Shown here piece after piece: positions 15,575 to 23,664 of a stretch of DNA of 64,000 bases. Both the position numbers and the translations under genes were made by a program. The notes under the pieces are model-generated. The model made no database searches. It saw only the letters and a program-made list of their open reading frames with translations, and was not told the DNA's origin. Source of the stretch: JBOICV01 sp050740255. GTDB taxonomy: Bacteria; Pseudomonadota; Gammaproteobacteria; Nevskiales; JBOICV01. Each line of letters starts with the position of its first letter. Within the stretch, counting starts at the first letter, position 1. The stretch lies in contig JBOICV010000106.1 of NCBI GenBank assembly GCA_050740255.1, positions 1-64,000 of the forward strand, read 5' to 3'.

Positions 15575-16200
15575 GATGGCTTATCCGCCAGCGCGCGCGC
15601 TGCCACGAGTTCAGACGTCAGCCGGTGCTGCCAGTCGTCTAATGCCTTCACCCGCTCTGCTTCCAGACGTTTCAGGCGTTGCTGCCGGGCGCTGAAACGC
15701 TGGCGCGCGCGGTTCGCTTTGCGCTGCTGGTCAGGATTAGCCGACGATAGCGACCAGCCAGTGGCCGCCATCTCCACCGGAACCATCTGGATGCAATCCA
15801 CCGGGCAGGGCGCGATGCACAATTCACAGCCGGTGCACTCGTCGGCAATCACCGTATGCATCAGTTTCGCCGCACCCAGAATCGCGTCCACCGGACAGGC
15901 TTGAATACATTTGAAGCAGCCGATGCAGATTTGTTCGTCAATCACCGCCGCGGCTCTTGGCTTGGTGACGCCGTGGCCCAGATTCAGGGATTTGATCTCG
16001 CGGCCCAGCAACTCGGCGAGCGCGTGGAGGGTCGGCTCCCCGCCGGGTGGACACTGGTTGATGTCTGCGGCGCCGCCAGCAATCGCCTCCGCATACGGAC
16101 GGCAGCCCGGGAAATTGCATTGCCCGCAGTGCGTCTGCGGCAGTAGGGCGTCTATTCGCTCCGTCAGGGCGGCCACAGTGGCCGTAGTCGTGCTTGGCAT
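15571..16200 (-). CDS. rnfB: RnfB/RsxB-like ferredoxin subunit without membrane anchor
   Basis: 209 residues from ATG 16200. Iron-sulfur motifs in order: the Fer4-type HCGQCNFPGC (with a fourth Cys in NQCPPGG), then two [4Fe-4S] ferredoxin motifs CIGCFKCIQACP and CTGCELCIAPCP. The N-terminal transmembrane helix of standard RnfB is missing, and the C-terminal 50 residues form a basic, charged tail (RARQRFSARQQRLKRLEAERVK). No rnfA, C, D, G or E genes are in the window, so it is probably a soluble electron carrier rather than a part of a full Rnf pump. Divergent from the large flavoprotein at 16287. Confidence 0.88.
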   Translation of the reverse strand: MPSTTTATVAALTERIDALLPQTHCGQCNFPGCRPYAEAIAGGAADINQCPPGGEPTLHALAELLGREIKSLNLGHGVTKPRAAAVIDEQICIGCFKCIQACPVDAILGAAKLMHTVIADECTGCELCIAPCPVDCIQMVPVEMAATGWSLSSANPDQQRKANRARQRFSARQQRLKRLEAERVKALDDWQHRLTSELVAARALADKPS

Positions 16201-16286
16201 GGTGCGAGTTTGCCAGACTGCGCTGCGTGAGGAAAAATGGGCAGCCGCAGCGCCGGCCAGACTCGCATCTGGCACTATGACTCCCC

Positions 16287-19200
16287 ATGCTTAAGCTGAA
16301 ATACGAACTTGAGTTCGCCGATCTCTATCGCCGGGAAGGCCTGCAACGGCTGGACGCGGCGTTTTTGGATTTTCTGGGGGAAGCCGACAGAGCACTGCGC
16401 ACGCAGCTTGAGACCGCGCGTGCCAATCCCGACGCTTTAAGCGCGAAGCAGGAATCGGCACTCCTGATCGCGCTTGGCCCGCAGTTGGAAGATTTCCTGG
16501 CAGCTTTGTTCGGAATTCAGGCCGAGATGCAAGCCCTGGCTGCCAGTCATCACCGGCTTGCGCCGCTGTATAGCTGCAAGCGCCTGTTCGTACAGCGCAA
16601 AGCGATGAAGCATGTGAAGCCGGAAGAAGCCGCCGGCTTCGACGGCCCGGCGCTGGAGACAGCGCTCGAGCAGAGCATGGGTAAACCCTTCGAGGAGCTA
16701 GCTTTCGCGGTCGCCATCGCCGGCTGGCAGCAGGACGAAGCGGCCAACGCTGAATCGCTGGAAATGGCCACGCGCTACGCCGCCTGGTCGGTGCATACGC
16801 CGGCTGGCCATGCGCGGCATCGCCACGGGGTATTGTTCAAGGCGCCGCACAAGCTCGATTTCGAGCATTTGGTGCCGCTGCAAAGCGAAGTCGCTAAGGG
16901 CGCAATTGTGTTTCGGATTCCGGTAGCACATCTGCGCCGCCGCGAAGGTTTTGCCCTGACCGATGCCGGCACCGATCTCAGGGGTGCACTGGATGAGGTC
17001 AATTACTGCATCTGGTGTCACGAACAGGGTAAGGACTCCTGCGCCAAGGGCTTGAAGGAAAAAGGCGCGGTGGACGGCGGCGCGGCAGCCTTCAAGAAGA
17101 GCCCCTTCGGCGTGACGCTGGCCGGCTGCCCGCTGGAGGAAAAGATTTCCGAATTCCAGATGCTGAAAGCGCAGGGCCTGTCGGCGGCGGCGTTAGCGGT
17201 GATTATCGTGGATAACCCGATGACGGCGGCCACCGGCCATCGCATCTGCAACGACTGCATGAAATCCTGCATTTACCAGAAGCAGGAGCCGGTCAATATT
17301 CCGCAGGCCGAGACCCGCAGCCTTAAGGACATTCTCGAACTGCCTTGGGGTTTTGAGATTTACAGCCTGCTGACGCGCTGGAATCCGCTCAATCTGCGCC
17401 GGCCGCTGCCCTTGCCTGCGAGCGGACGGCGCGTGCTGGTGGTCGGCCTGGGTCCAGCCGGTTTCACGCTGGCGCATCATCTGATGAACGACGGGCATGT
17501 CGTTGTCGGCATAGACGGACTCAAGATCGAACCCTTGCCGGCGAAGTTTTCGGGGGTCGAAGCGGATGGCCGGCGCGTGGCTTTCGAGCCGGTACGCGAT
17601 GTCAACGAGATATATGAGGGGCTGGACAGCCGCGTGATGGCGGGTTTCGGCGGTGTTGCGGAATACGGCATCACCGTGCGCTGGGACAAGAATTTCCTCA
17701 AGCTCATCCGTCTGCTGCTGGAGCGGCGTGAACAGTTCGCGCTATTCGGCGGCGTCCGCTTCGGCGGCACGCTGACGGTGGACGAGGCTTTCGCCCAAGG
17801 CTTCGATCACATCGCGCTTGCTGCGGGCGCCGGCCGGCCGACAGTGCTGGAGATGCCGAATGGTTTGGCGCGCGGTGTGCGCACCGCTTCGGATTTCCTG
17901 ATGGCCTTGCAGCTCACCGGTGCGGCCAAGGCCGAGTCCATCGCCAATCTGCAGGTACGTTTGCCGGTGGTGGTCATCGGCGGCGGCCTTACCGCGATTG
18001 ATACCGCGACCGAGTCCCTGGCCTACTATCCATTGCAGGTCGAGAAATTCCTGCATCGCTACGAAACCCTGGTCGCTGCGCGCGGCGAGGCGCAGGTACG
18101 CGCTGGTTGGGGCGCGGAAGAGCTTCTTATCGCAGATGAATATCTGAGCCACGCGCGCGCTATCCGTGCCGAACGCGCCGCTGCAGCGAAAGAAAGTCGT
18201 GAAACACGTGTTCTCGAGCTGCTGCAATCCTGGGGCGGCATCACCATCGCTTACCGCAAGCGGCTGATAGACAGCCCGTCCTACACTCTCAATCACGAAG
18301 AAGTACAGAAGGCGCTTGAGGAGGGTATCCGCTTCGCGGAATGCCTGAGCCCGACAGGTGTGGAGCTTGACGAATTCGGCCACGCGCGCACGATCCGCCT
18401 CGCCAGACAAATACGCAGCGAGGACGGCAAATGGAGCGAGGGCGAACCGATCGAGCTGCCGGCCCGCAGCATTCTGGTCGCCGCCGGCACTCAGCCGAAC
18501 ACCGTGCTGGCGCGCGAAGACGCGACCCACTTCAAGCTCGACGGCCGCTACTTCCAGGCCTGCGACGAGAGCGGCAATCCGGTCAAACCCGAACGCGCCA
18601 TCTCGAAACCGAAAGCGGTGAATGTGCTCTTGTCGCGTCAGCCGGACGGGCGCTTCATCAGCTACTTCGGCGATTTGCATCCGTCCTACTTCGGCAATGT
18701 GGTGAAGGCGATGGGCGGCGCCAAACAGGGCTACCCGGTGGTGAGTCGCGTGCTGGGTCAGATACCGCCGGCCACGAAACTGGATGACGCTGCTTTTCTC
18801 AGCGCGCTGAATCATGATTTGCGCGCGACCGTGCATGAGGTGATCCGGCTCACACCCGACATCGTCGAGGTCGTCATCCGTGCGCCGCGGGCGGCGCGCC
18901 GCTTCCAACCCGGACAGTTTTACCGTCTGCAGAATTTCGAAACGCGCGCGCCGGCGGTAGATGGCACGCGGTTGGCAATGGAGGGTCTGGCGCTCACCGG
19001 CGCCTGGGTAGATCGTGACAAGGGCCTGATCTCCACCATCGTGCTCGAAATGGGTGGCTCGGCCGATCTGTGCGCCATGCTGCAGCCGGGCGAACCGCTC
19101 GTGCTGATGGGCCCGACCGGTACGCCGACCGAGATTCCTTCCGGCGAGACCGTCATTCTGGTTGGCGGTGGGCTGGGCAATGCGGTGCTGTTTTCCATTG

Positions 19201-19799
19201 GCCAGGCCTTGCGCGCGGCCGGTAGCCGCGTGCTGTACTTCGCCGGCTACAAGAAAATGCTGGATCGCTACAAGGTGCATGAAATCGAGGCTGCGTCGGA
19301 TGTGGTCGTCTGGTGTTGCGACGAACGGCCCGGCTTCGAGACCGACCGCCCGCAGGATTACACCGTGGTCGGCAATATCGTGCAGGCCATGACCGCGTAT
19401 GCGGCCGGCAAGCTCGGCGAGCAGGCCATCCCATTCAACGATGCCGACCGCCTTATAGCCATCGGCTCGGATCGGATGATGGCGGCGGTAGGTGCGGCGC
19501 GGCACACAGTGCTAAAGCCTTATCTCAAGCCGCATCATTTCGCGATCGGTTCGATCAATTCGCCGATGCAGTGCATGATGAAGGAGATTTGCGCACAGTG
19601 CCTGCAGCCGCATGTGGATCCTGCGACCGGCCAGACGACCTACGTGTTTTCCTGTTTCAACCAGGACCAGCCGCTGGATCAGGTCGACTTTCCCGCGCTG
19701 GCCGCGCGGCTGAAGCAGAATTCAGCGCAGGAAAGACTGACTGCACAGTGGATTGATCACTGCCTGATCAGGTTGCATCGTCGTCCCGCAATGGCCTGA
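16287..19799 (+). CDS. Large Fe-S flavoprotein: GltD-like half fused to PyrK/FNR-like half (Nfn-like)
   Basis: 1170 residues. An N-terminal 230 residues are unrecognised. A Fer4_20-type double-cluster region follows: CIWC about residue 240, AGCPLEEKI about 280 and HRICNDCMKSCIY about 320. Next is a GltD-type FAD/NAD(P)H oxidoreductase with RVLVVGLGPAGFTLAHHL (about 380) and VVVIGGGLTAIDTATES (about 560). From about 845 there is a ferredoxin-reductase-like half: RRFQPGQFYRLQNFE for FAD, VILVGGGLGNAVLFSIG for NAD(P), and a C-terminal C-x5-C-x2-C-x15-C set (CMMKEICAQC, then FSC) as in PyrK. This is the domain content of NfnB+NfnA, the bifurcating NADH-dependent ferredoxin:NADP oxidoreductase, in one chain. 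Function is inferred; it lies divergent from an RnfB-like ferredoxin, 86 bases away. Confidence 0.8.
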   Translation: MLKLKYELEFADLYRREGLQRLDAAFLDFLGEADRALRTQLETARANPDALSAKQESALLIALGPQLEDFLAALFGIQAEMQALAASHHRLAPLYSCKRLFVQRKAMKHVKPEEAAGFDGPALETALEQSMGKPFEELAFAVAIAGWQQDEAANAESLEMATRYAAWSVHTPAGHARHRHGVLFKAPHKLDFEHLVPLQSEVAKGAIVFRIPVAHLRRREGFALTDAGTDLRGALDEVNYCIWCHEQGKDSCAKGLKEKGAVDGGAAAFKKSPFGVTLAGCPLEEKISEFQMLKAQGLSAAALAVIIVDNPMTAATGHRICNDCMKSCIYQKQEPVNIPQAETRSLKDILELPWGFEIYSLLTRWNPLNLRRPLPLPASGRRVLVVGLGPAGFTLAHHLMNDGHVVVGIDGLKIEPLPAKFSGVEADGRRVAFEPVRDVNEIYEGLDSRVMAGFGGVAEYGITVRWDKNFLKLIRLLLERREQFALFGGVRFGGTLTVDEAFAQGFDHIALAAGAGRPTVLEMPNGLARGVRTASDFLMALQLTGAAKAESIANLQVRLPVVVIGGGLTAIDTATESLAYYPLQVEKFLHRYETLVAARGEAQVRAGWGAEELLIADEYLSHARAIRAERAAAAKESRETRVLELLQSWGGITIAYRKRLIDSPSYTLNHEEVQKALEEGIRFAECLSPTGVELDEFGHARTIRLARQIRSEDGKWSEGEPIELPARSILVAAGTQPNTVLAREDATHFKLDGRYFQACDESGNPVKPERAISKPKAVNVLLSRQPDGRFISYFGDLHPSYFGNVVKAMGGAKQGYPVVSRVLGQIPPATKLDDAAFLSALNHDLRATVHEVIRLTPDIVEVVIRAPRAARRFQPGQFYRLQNFETRAPAVDGTRLAMEGLALTGAWVDRDKGLISTIVLEMGGSADLCAMLQPGEPLVLMGPTGTPTEIPSGETVILVGGGLGNAVLFSIGQALRAAGSRVLYFAGYKKMLDRYKVHEIEAASDVVVWCCDERPGFETDRPQDYTVVGNIVQAMTAYAAGKLGEQAIPFNDADRLIAIGSDRMMAAVGAARHTVLKPYLKPHHFAIGSINSPMQCMMKEICAQCLQPHVDPATGQTTYVFSCFNQDQPLDQVDFPALAARLKQNSAQERLTAQWIDHCLIRLHRRPAMA

Positions 19800-19820
19800 C
19801 ATCAAACAGCTCAGCGGCGA

Positions 19821-20711
19821 TTAATTCGTTGCAGCCGAAGCAGTGGTTTCCGGCGCATGCTTGCGGTTGACGATGTAACCGAAAGCAGCCGCGGTAAAAA
19901 ACATCAGAATGCCGTAGACCGCCGCCGGCACGGCCATCGCCGTGTTGTTAAGCAGGAAAGGACTGGTGGCAATCGCAATCGCCAGCGTGCCGTTGTGAAT
20001 GCCGATTTCCATGCCGATGGCAATGCGCTGCCGTTTGCTGATATTGACCAGCGTCGGCAGGAAGTAGCCGATCAGCATGCTGATCACGTTGAAGCACAGC
20101 GCCGCCAGACCCACCTCTTTAATATAGCCCCCAACATTGCTGCGTTCGCCATACAGCAAAATCACGATCACCAGCACCAGCAACAGTGCAGACATGATCT
20201 TGACGGGCTTCTCCATGGTATTGGCGAAGCCCGGCGCGTACCTGCGAATCACCATGCCGATCGCTACCGGCCCCAGCACGATCACAAAGACCTGAATCAT
20301 CTTCGAGAACTGCAGCGGCAGCACCTTGCCTTCGCCCATGAAGTGCACCAGCGCGAGATTCACAAAAAACGGAATGCTGAGCAGCGTTAGCACGCTATTG
20401 ACGGCGGTCAGCGTGATGTTGAGCGCCACATCGCCATGCGAAAGATGGCTGTAAAGGTTTGCGCTGACGCCGCCGGGGGAAGCGGCCAGCAGAATCATGC
20501 CGACGGCCAGCGCCGGTGCGAGCCCGAAGGCCTTGACGATAAAAAAGCAGACCACCGGCAGCACCAGCATCTGGCAGAACAAGCCGACGAAGACCGCGCG
20601 CGGATAAACCAGCACGCGGGTAAAGTCGGCAATCGTCAGGGACAGGCCCAAGCCAAGCATGATCACGCCCAGGGCAGCAGGCATGAAAATAGTTGTGATG
20701 GCCGGTATCAC
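19821..20711 (-). CDS. Bile acid:sodium symporter (BASS) family transporter
   Basis: 296 residues, very hydrophobic with about nine membrane helices. GTG at 20711 has GAGGAG seven bases upstream. The conserved BASS segments are present: GLGLSLTIADFTRVL near the N-terminus, AASPGGVSANLYSHLSHGDVALNITLTAV in the crossover region (SPGG and the N-x-x-S pattern), and EIGIHNGTLAIAIA toward the end. Members couple Na+ to uptake of sterol-like or small organic acids; the substrate here is unknown. Convergent with the large flavoprotein gene, 21 bases apart. Confidence 0.9.
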   Translation of the reverse strand: MIPAITTIFMPAALGVIMLGLGLSLTIADFTRVLVYPRAVFVGLFCQMLVLPVVCFFIVKAFGLAPALAVGMILLAASPGGVSANLYSHLSHGDVALNITLTAVNSVLTLLSIPFFVNLALVHFMGEGKVLPLQFSKMIQVFVIVLGPVAIGMVIRRYAPGFANTMEKPVKIMSALLLVLVIVILLYGERSNVGGYIKEVGLAALCFNVISMLIGYFLPTLVNISKRQRIAIGMEIGIHNGTLAIAIATSPFLLNNTAMAVPAAVYGILMFFTAAAFGYIVNRKHAPETTASAATN

Positions 20712-20779
20712 GATGCACTCCTCACTCTGGTCGGCACTCTTGCGGCGCCTTTGTAAGTGAGGCTAACCCAGATCATCCT

Positions 20780-22879
20780 TTACTTCACCTTCATACCCGG
20801 CTGAGCACCGCTGTCAGGCGAGAGAATAAACAGCTCCTTCCCATCGGCACCCGCGGCCAGCACCATTCCCTCGGACAGGCCAAATTTCATCTTGCGCGGC
20901 GCAAGATTGGCGACGACCACAGTGAGACGTCCCTCAAGCTGCTCTGGCGTGTAGGCTGATTTAATGCCGGCGAACACCTGACGCGAGCCGAGTTCGCCCA
21001 AGTCCACGGTGAGCTTAAGTAACTTGTCTGCGCCGTCCACGTGTTCTGCTTTGGCAATGCGCGCGATGCGCAAATCCACCTTGGCGAAGTCATCTATTGA
21101 GATAGGTGCTGCCCCTCCCCCTGCGGGAGGGGATTGAGGGGAGGGGTCTGTAGTTGACATGACTGACAAGTCCTCTTTGGATTTTTCCACCATCGTCGCT
21201 ACTGCTTCTGGCTCAACACGCGCGAGAAGATGCTCGTACGCGTTGATTCGATGCCCCGCCGGAAGAAGTCGGGAGTGATCCTCCCAGGTCAGTGCATGGT
21301 TTACGCCGAGAAAACCTTCTACGCTTCTTGCAAGCTTTGGTAAGACCGGTTTGAGATAAATTGTTAGCAGTCGGAACATCTGGATCGCGTTTGTACATAT
21401 CCAGTGCAAGTTCTGTTTCTGCTCAGGCGATTTCACCAACGTCCAGGGTGCAGCGTTGTCTATAAACCGATTGACGTCATCCGCAGCTAACATGACCTCC
21501 CTGAGTACATATCCATAATCACGCTTTTCGTACATCTCACTGAGGATCGGCCCGAGCGCCTGTAGGCGTTCGATCGGATAAACCGGCTGCCCGTCACTTA
21601 GGCGTCCATCAAACAGTTTTGTGAGGAAGCCCGCACAGCGGCTCGCGATGTTTACGTATTTGCCAACCAAGTCGCTGTTGATGCGCGCAATGAAATCCTC
21701 AAGGTTGAGGTCAATGTCCTCCGCCCCGTCGCTCAGCTTGGCGGCGTAGTAGTACCGCAGATACTCCGGGTTTAGATGCTTGAGATAAGTCTCGGCGCGG
21801 ATAAAGGTGCCGCGCGATTTGCTCATCTTCGCGCCGTTCACCGTCAGATAGCCGTTGACGTTCAGCGCCTTCGGCGGTTTGAAGCCCGCGCCTGTCAGCA
21901 GTGCCGGCCACATCAGCCCGTGGAAATTCACGATGTCCTTACCGATGAAATGCCACATCTCGATCGTCGAATCAGCCCGGATGAAATCCTCAAAGCTTTC
22001 TGAAATCCCCCCACCCGCTGCGCGTGCTCCCCCCTTTTGTAAAGGGGGGAGGGGGGGATTTGCGACGCGACGGCTCAGATAGTGTTTCAGGCTGGCGAAG
22101 TAGCCAATCGGCGCATCCAGCCAGACATAAAAGTATTTGCCCGGTGCGCCCGGAATCTCGAAACCGAAGTAGGGCGCGTCGCGTGAGATGTCCCAGTCTT
22201 TCAGGCCGGTTTCAAGCCACTCCTTGAGCTTGTTCTTGACCGAGCTGTGAAGAACTGTGTCCGGGTCGCTCATCCAGCGCCGCAGAAAATCCGCAAACCC
22301 GGAAAGTTTGAAGAAATAATGTTCGGATGGTTTCAAAACCGGCTTTGCGCCTGAAACCACAGAGTAAGGATTCTTCAGGTCTGTCGGTGAGTAGGTGGAT
22401 GCACAGTTCTCGCAGGCATCACCGTATTGATCTTTGGCGCCGCACTTGGGGCATTCACCCTTTATGTAGCGGTCCGGCAGAAACATCTGCTTGACCGGAT
22501 CGAAGTATTGCTCGATCGAGCGCTTGTCGATGTGTTGTGCTTTGTCCAGCCGGCGATAAAATTCCTCGGAGAGTTCTTTGTTTTCCGGCGAGTGCGTCGT
22601 GTGGTAGTGATCGAACTCGACCAGAAAGCCTTTGAAGTCGCGTTCATGCTCGCCTTGTATGCCGGCGACGAACTGTTCGGGTGCGACCCCGGCTTTCTCT
22701 GCCGCCAACATGATAGGCGTGCCGTGCGCGTCGTCGGCACAGACATAGGTGACGTCGTGCCCCTGCATGCGCTGAAAGCGCACCCAGATGTCCGCCTGGA
22801 TATAGCCCACCAAGTGGCCCAAATGAATCGGGCCGTTGGCGTAGGGCAGGGCGTTGGTGACGAAGATGCGGCGGGGCAT
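20780..22879 (-). CDS. metG: Methionyl-tRNA synthetase with two in-frame repeat insertions
   Basis: 699 residues from ATG 22879 (MPRRIFVTNALPYANG). Class I features: GPIHLGHL (HIGH), the zinc knuckle CPKCGAKDQYGDACENC, and AKMSKSRGTF (KMSKS). A C-terminal Trbp111-like tRNA-binding domain begins at ISIDDFAKVDLRIARI. Two stretches do not belong to the family. One of about 20 residues (ANPPLPPLQKGGARAAGG) between LSRR and SESFEDFI sits in the catalytic domain before WHFIGKD. The other (DPSPQSPPAGGGAAP) lies in the linker before the tRNA-binding domain. Both are encoded by palindromic repeats seen elsewhere in the window. All catalytic motifs are intact, so the enzyme is presumably functional. 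Confidence 0.95.
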   Translation of the reverse strand: MPRRIFVTNALPYANGPIHLGHLVGYIQADIWVRFQRMQGHDVTYVCADDAHGTPIMLAAEKAGVAPEQFVAGIQGEHERDFKGFLVEFDHYHTTHSPENKELSEEFYRRLDKAQHIDKRSIEQYFDPVKQMFLPDRYIKGECPKCGAKDQYGDACENCASTYSPTDLKNPYSVVSGAKPVLKPSEHYFFKLSGFADFLRRWMSDPDTVLHSSVKNKLKEWLETGLKDWDISRDAPYFGFEIPGAPGKYFYVWLDAPIGYFASLKHYLSRRVANPPLPPLQKGGARAAGGGISESFEDFIRADSTIEMWHFIGKDIVNFHGLMWPALLTGAGFKPPKALNVNGYLTVNGAKMSKSRGTFIRAETYLKHLNPEYLRYYYAAKLSDGAEDIDLNLEDFIARINSDLVGKYVNIASRCAGFLTKLFDGRLSDGQPVYPIERLQALGPILSEMYEKRDYGYVLREVMLAADDVNRFIDNAAPWTLVKSPEQKQNLHWICTNAIQMFRLLTIYLKPVLPKLARSVEGFLGVNHALTWEDHSRLLPAGHRINAYEHLLARVEPEAVATMVEKSKEDLSVMSTTDPSPQSPPAGGGAAPISIDDFAKVDLRIARIAKAEHVDGADKLLKLTVDLGELGSRQVFAGIKSAYTPEQLEGRLTVVVANLAPRKMKFGLSEGMVLAAGADGKELFILSPDSGAQPGMKVK
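21111..21146. repeat. GC-rich palindromic repeat inside metG (linker copy)
   Basis: An inverted copy of the 14311-14345 element: CCCCTCCCC, a GAGGGGATTGAGG centre, then GGGGAGGGG. It is read through in frame by metG as DPSPQSPPAGGGAAP, between the anticodon-binding region and the C-terminal tRNA-binding domain. Confidence 0.75.
22004..22061. repeat. Palindromic repeat inside metG (catalytic-domain copy)
   Basis: About 58 bp bounded by AAATCCCCC and GGGGGATTT with a central CCCCTTTTGTAAAGGGG hairpin, the same family as the blocks at 6360 and 62696. metG reads it in frame as about 20 Pro/Gly-rich residues. Confidence 0.8.
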
Positions 22880-22995
22880 ACGAGTCTGGCCTGGCGTGGC
22901 CGCGTATTTTGCCACTTTCGTTCAGTTTCGGTTCAGCGGCTGTTCAGCGGCGCGGGAGTAGGTTGACTTCGTCAGCTATGAAACCAGGTGTCGTC

Positions 22996-23619
22996 ATGCG
23001 TCTCTTCGCCCTTTCATTCATCGTCCTGCTCGCCCTGCTGGGCACAAGCCCACCGGCTGCCGCCGAGCACCGGTACCACTACGACTACTATCCGGCTTAC
23101 CCCATCTACCATGCCCGCGACCGCGGTCTGTGGTTCTGGCTGGATTCCGGCAACTGGCGCTTCGGTGCCGCCTTGCCGCTGTTCTATCACCGCTATCTGT
23201 ATGACCCCGTAGTGCTGTACTACGACAATCCCCGGCCGTACGTGTACCACCACCACACCGTGCGGAGATACCCGCCACGCCACGTACATCATCACCACTA
23301 TCGGCCGCCGGTGCATCATTACTATCAGCACTCATCCCGACCCGGCCACCACTTCAATCGGCCCCGTGATCATGATCGGCACTGGGGTGATGGTCGCCGT
23401 AATCGGGATCGCCGGCACGGTTGGGACGGGCGGCGCGATCATGACCGGCGCGACCACGATGGTCGTGGCAATCACCACGGCCGGGGTGATCGCGATGGTC
23501 GAGGCAATCACGGCGGCAGGCGAGAGCATGACGGCAGAGGTGACCGCGGCGGTAGAGGCGATCACGGTGGCCGAGGTAATCGTGGCGGAGATCGTGGAGG
23601 TGGCCAGGACCGCCGTTAG
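22996..23619 (+). CDS. Exported His/Tyr-rich then Arg/Asp/Gly-repeat protein
   Basis: 207 residues from ATG 22996 (AGGTG five bases upstream); an ATG at 22978 is the alternative. Signal peptide MRLFALSFIVLLALLGTSPP ending AAA-EH. The mature part starts with a Tyr/His-rich region (VYHHHTVRRYPPRHVHHHHY) and ends in about 80 residues of low-complexity R/D/G/N/H repeats such as DGRGNHGGRR and GRGDHGGRGN. No family recognised. His clusters suggest metal binding, and the cationic-acidic repeats suggest a disordered, possibly polymer-binding tail; both are inference. It is inserted between the divergent metG and mrp genes, which are neighbours in other gammaproteobacteria. Confidence 0.75.
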   Translation: MRLFALSFIVLLALLGTSPPAAAEHRYHYDYYPAYPIYHARDRGLWFWLDSGNWRFGAALPLFYHRYLYDPVVLYYDNPRPYVYHHHTVRRYPPRHVHHHHYRPPVHHYYQHSSRPGHHFNRPRDHDRHWGDGRRNRDRRHGWDGRRDHDRRDHDGRGNHHGRGDRDGRGNHGGRREHDGRGDRGGRGDHGGRGNRGGDRGGGQDRR

Positions 23620-23634
23620 CAAGACATGGGATAA

Positions 23635-23663
23635 AATCGGCGCTCCGAAAACGAGCGCCGATT
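23635..23663. terminator. Perfect 11-bp hairpin directly before the mrp start codon
   Basis: AATCGGCGCTC (23635-23645) pairs perfectly with GAGCGCCGATT (23653-23663) around a 7-base loop; the mrp ATG begins at 23665. On the plus strand no T-run follows, whereas on the minus strand it is followed by TTTTAT. It could terminate transcription from the upstream gene or control mrp translation. Confidence 0.5.
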
Positions 23664-23664
23664 A

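Noticed and set aside
17742..19505. A 587-residue open frame on the minus strand
   Set aside because: It lies entirely inside the well-supported flavoprotein gene on the other strand, has no recognisable motif and is rich in His/Arg as expected of an antisense reading of GC-rich coding DNA.
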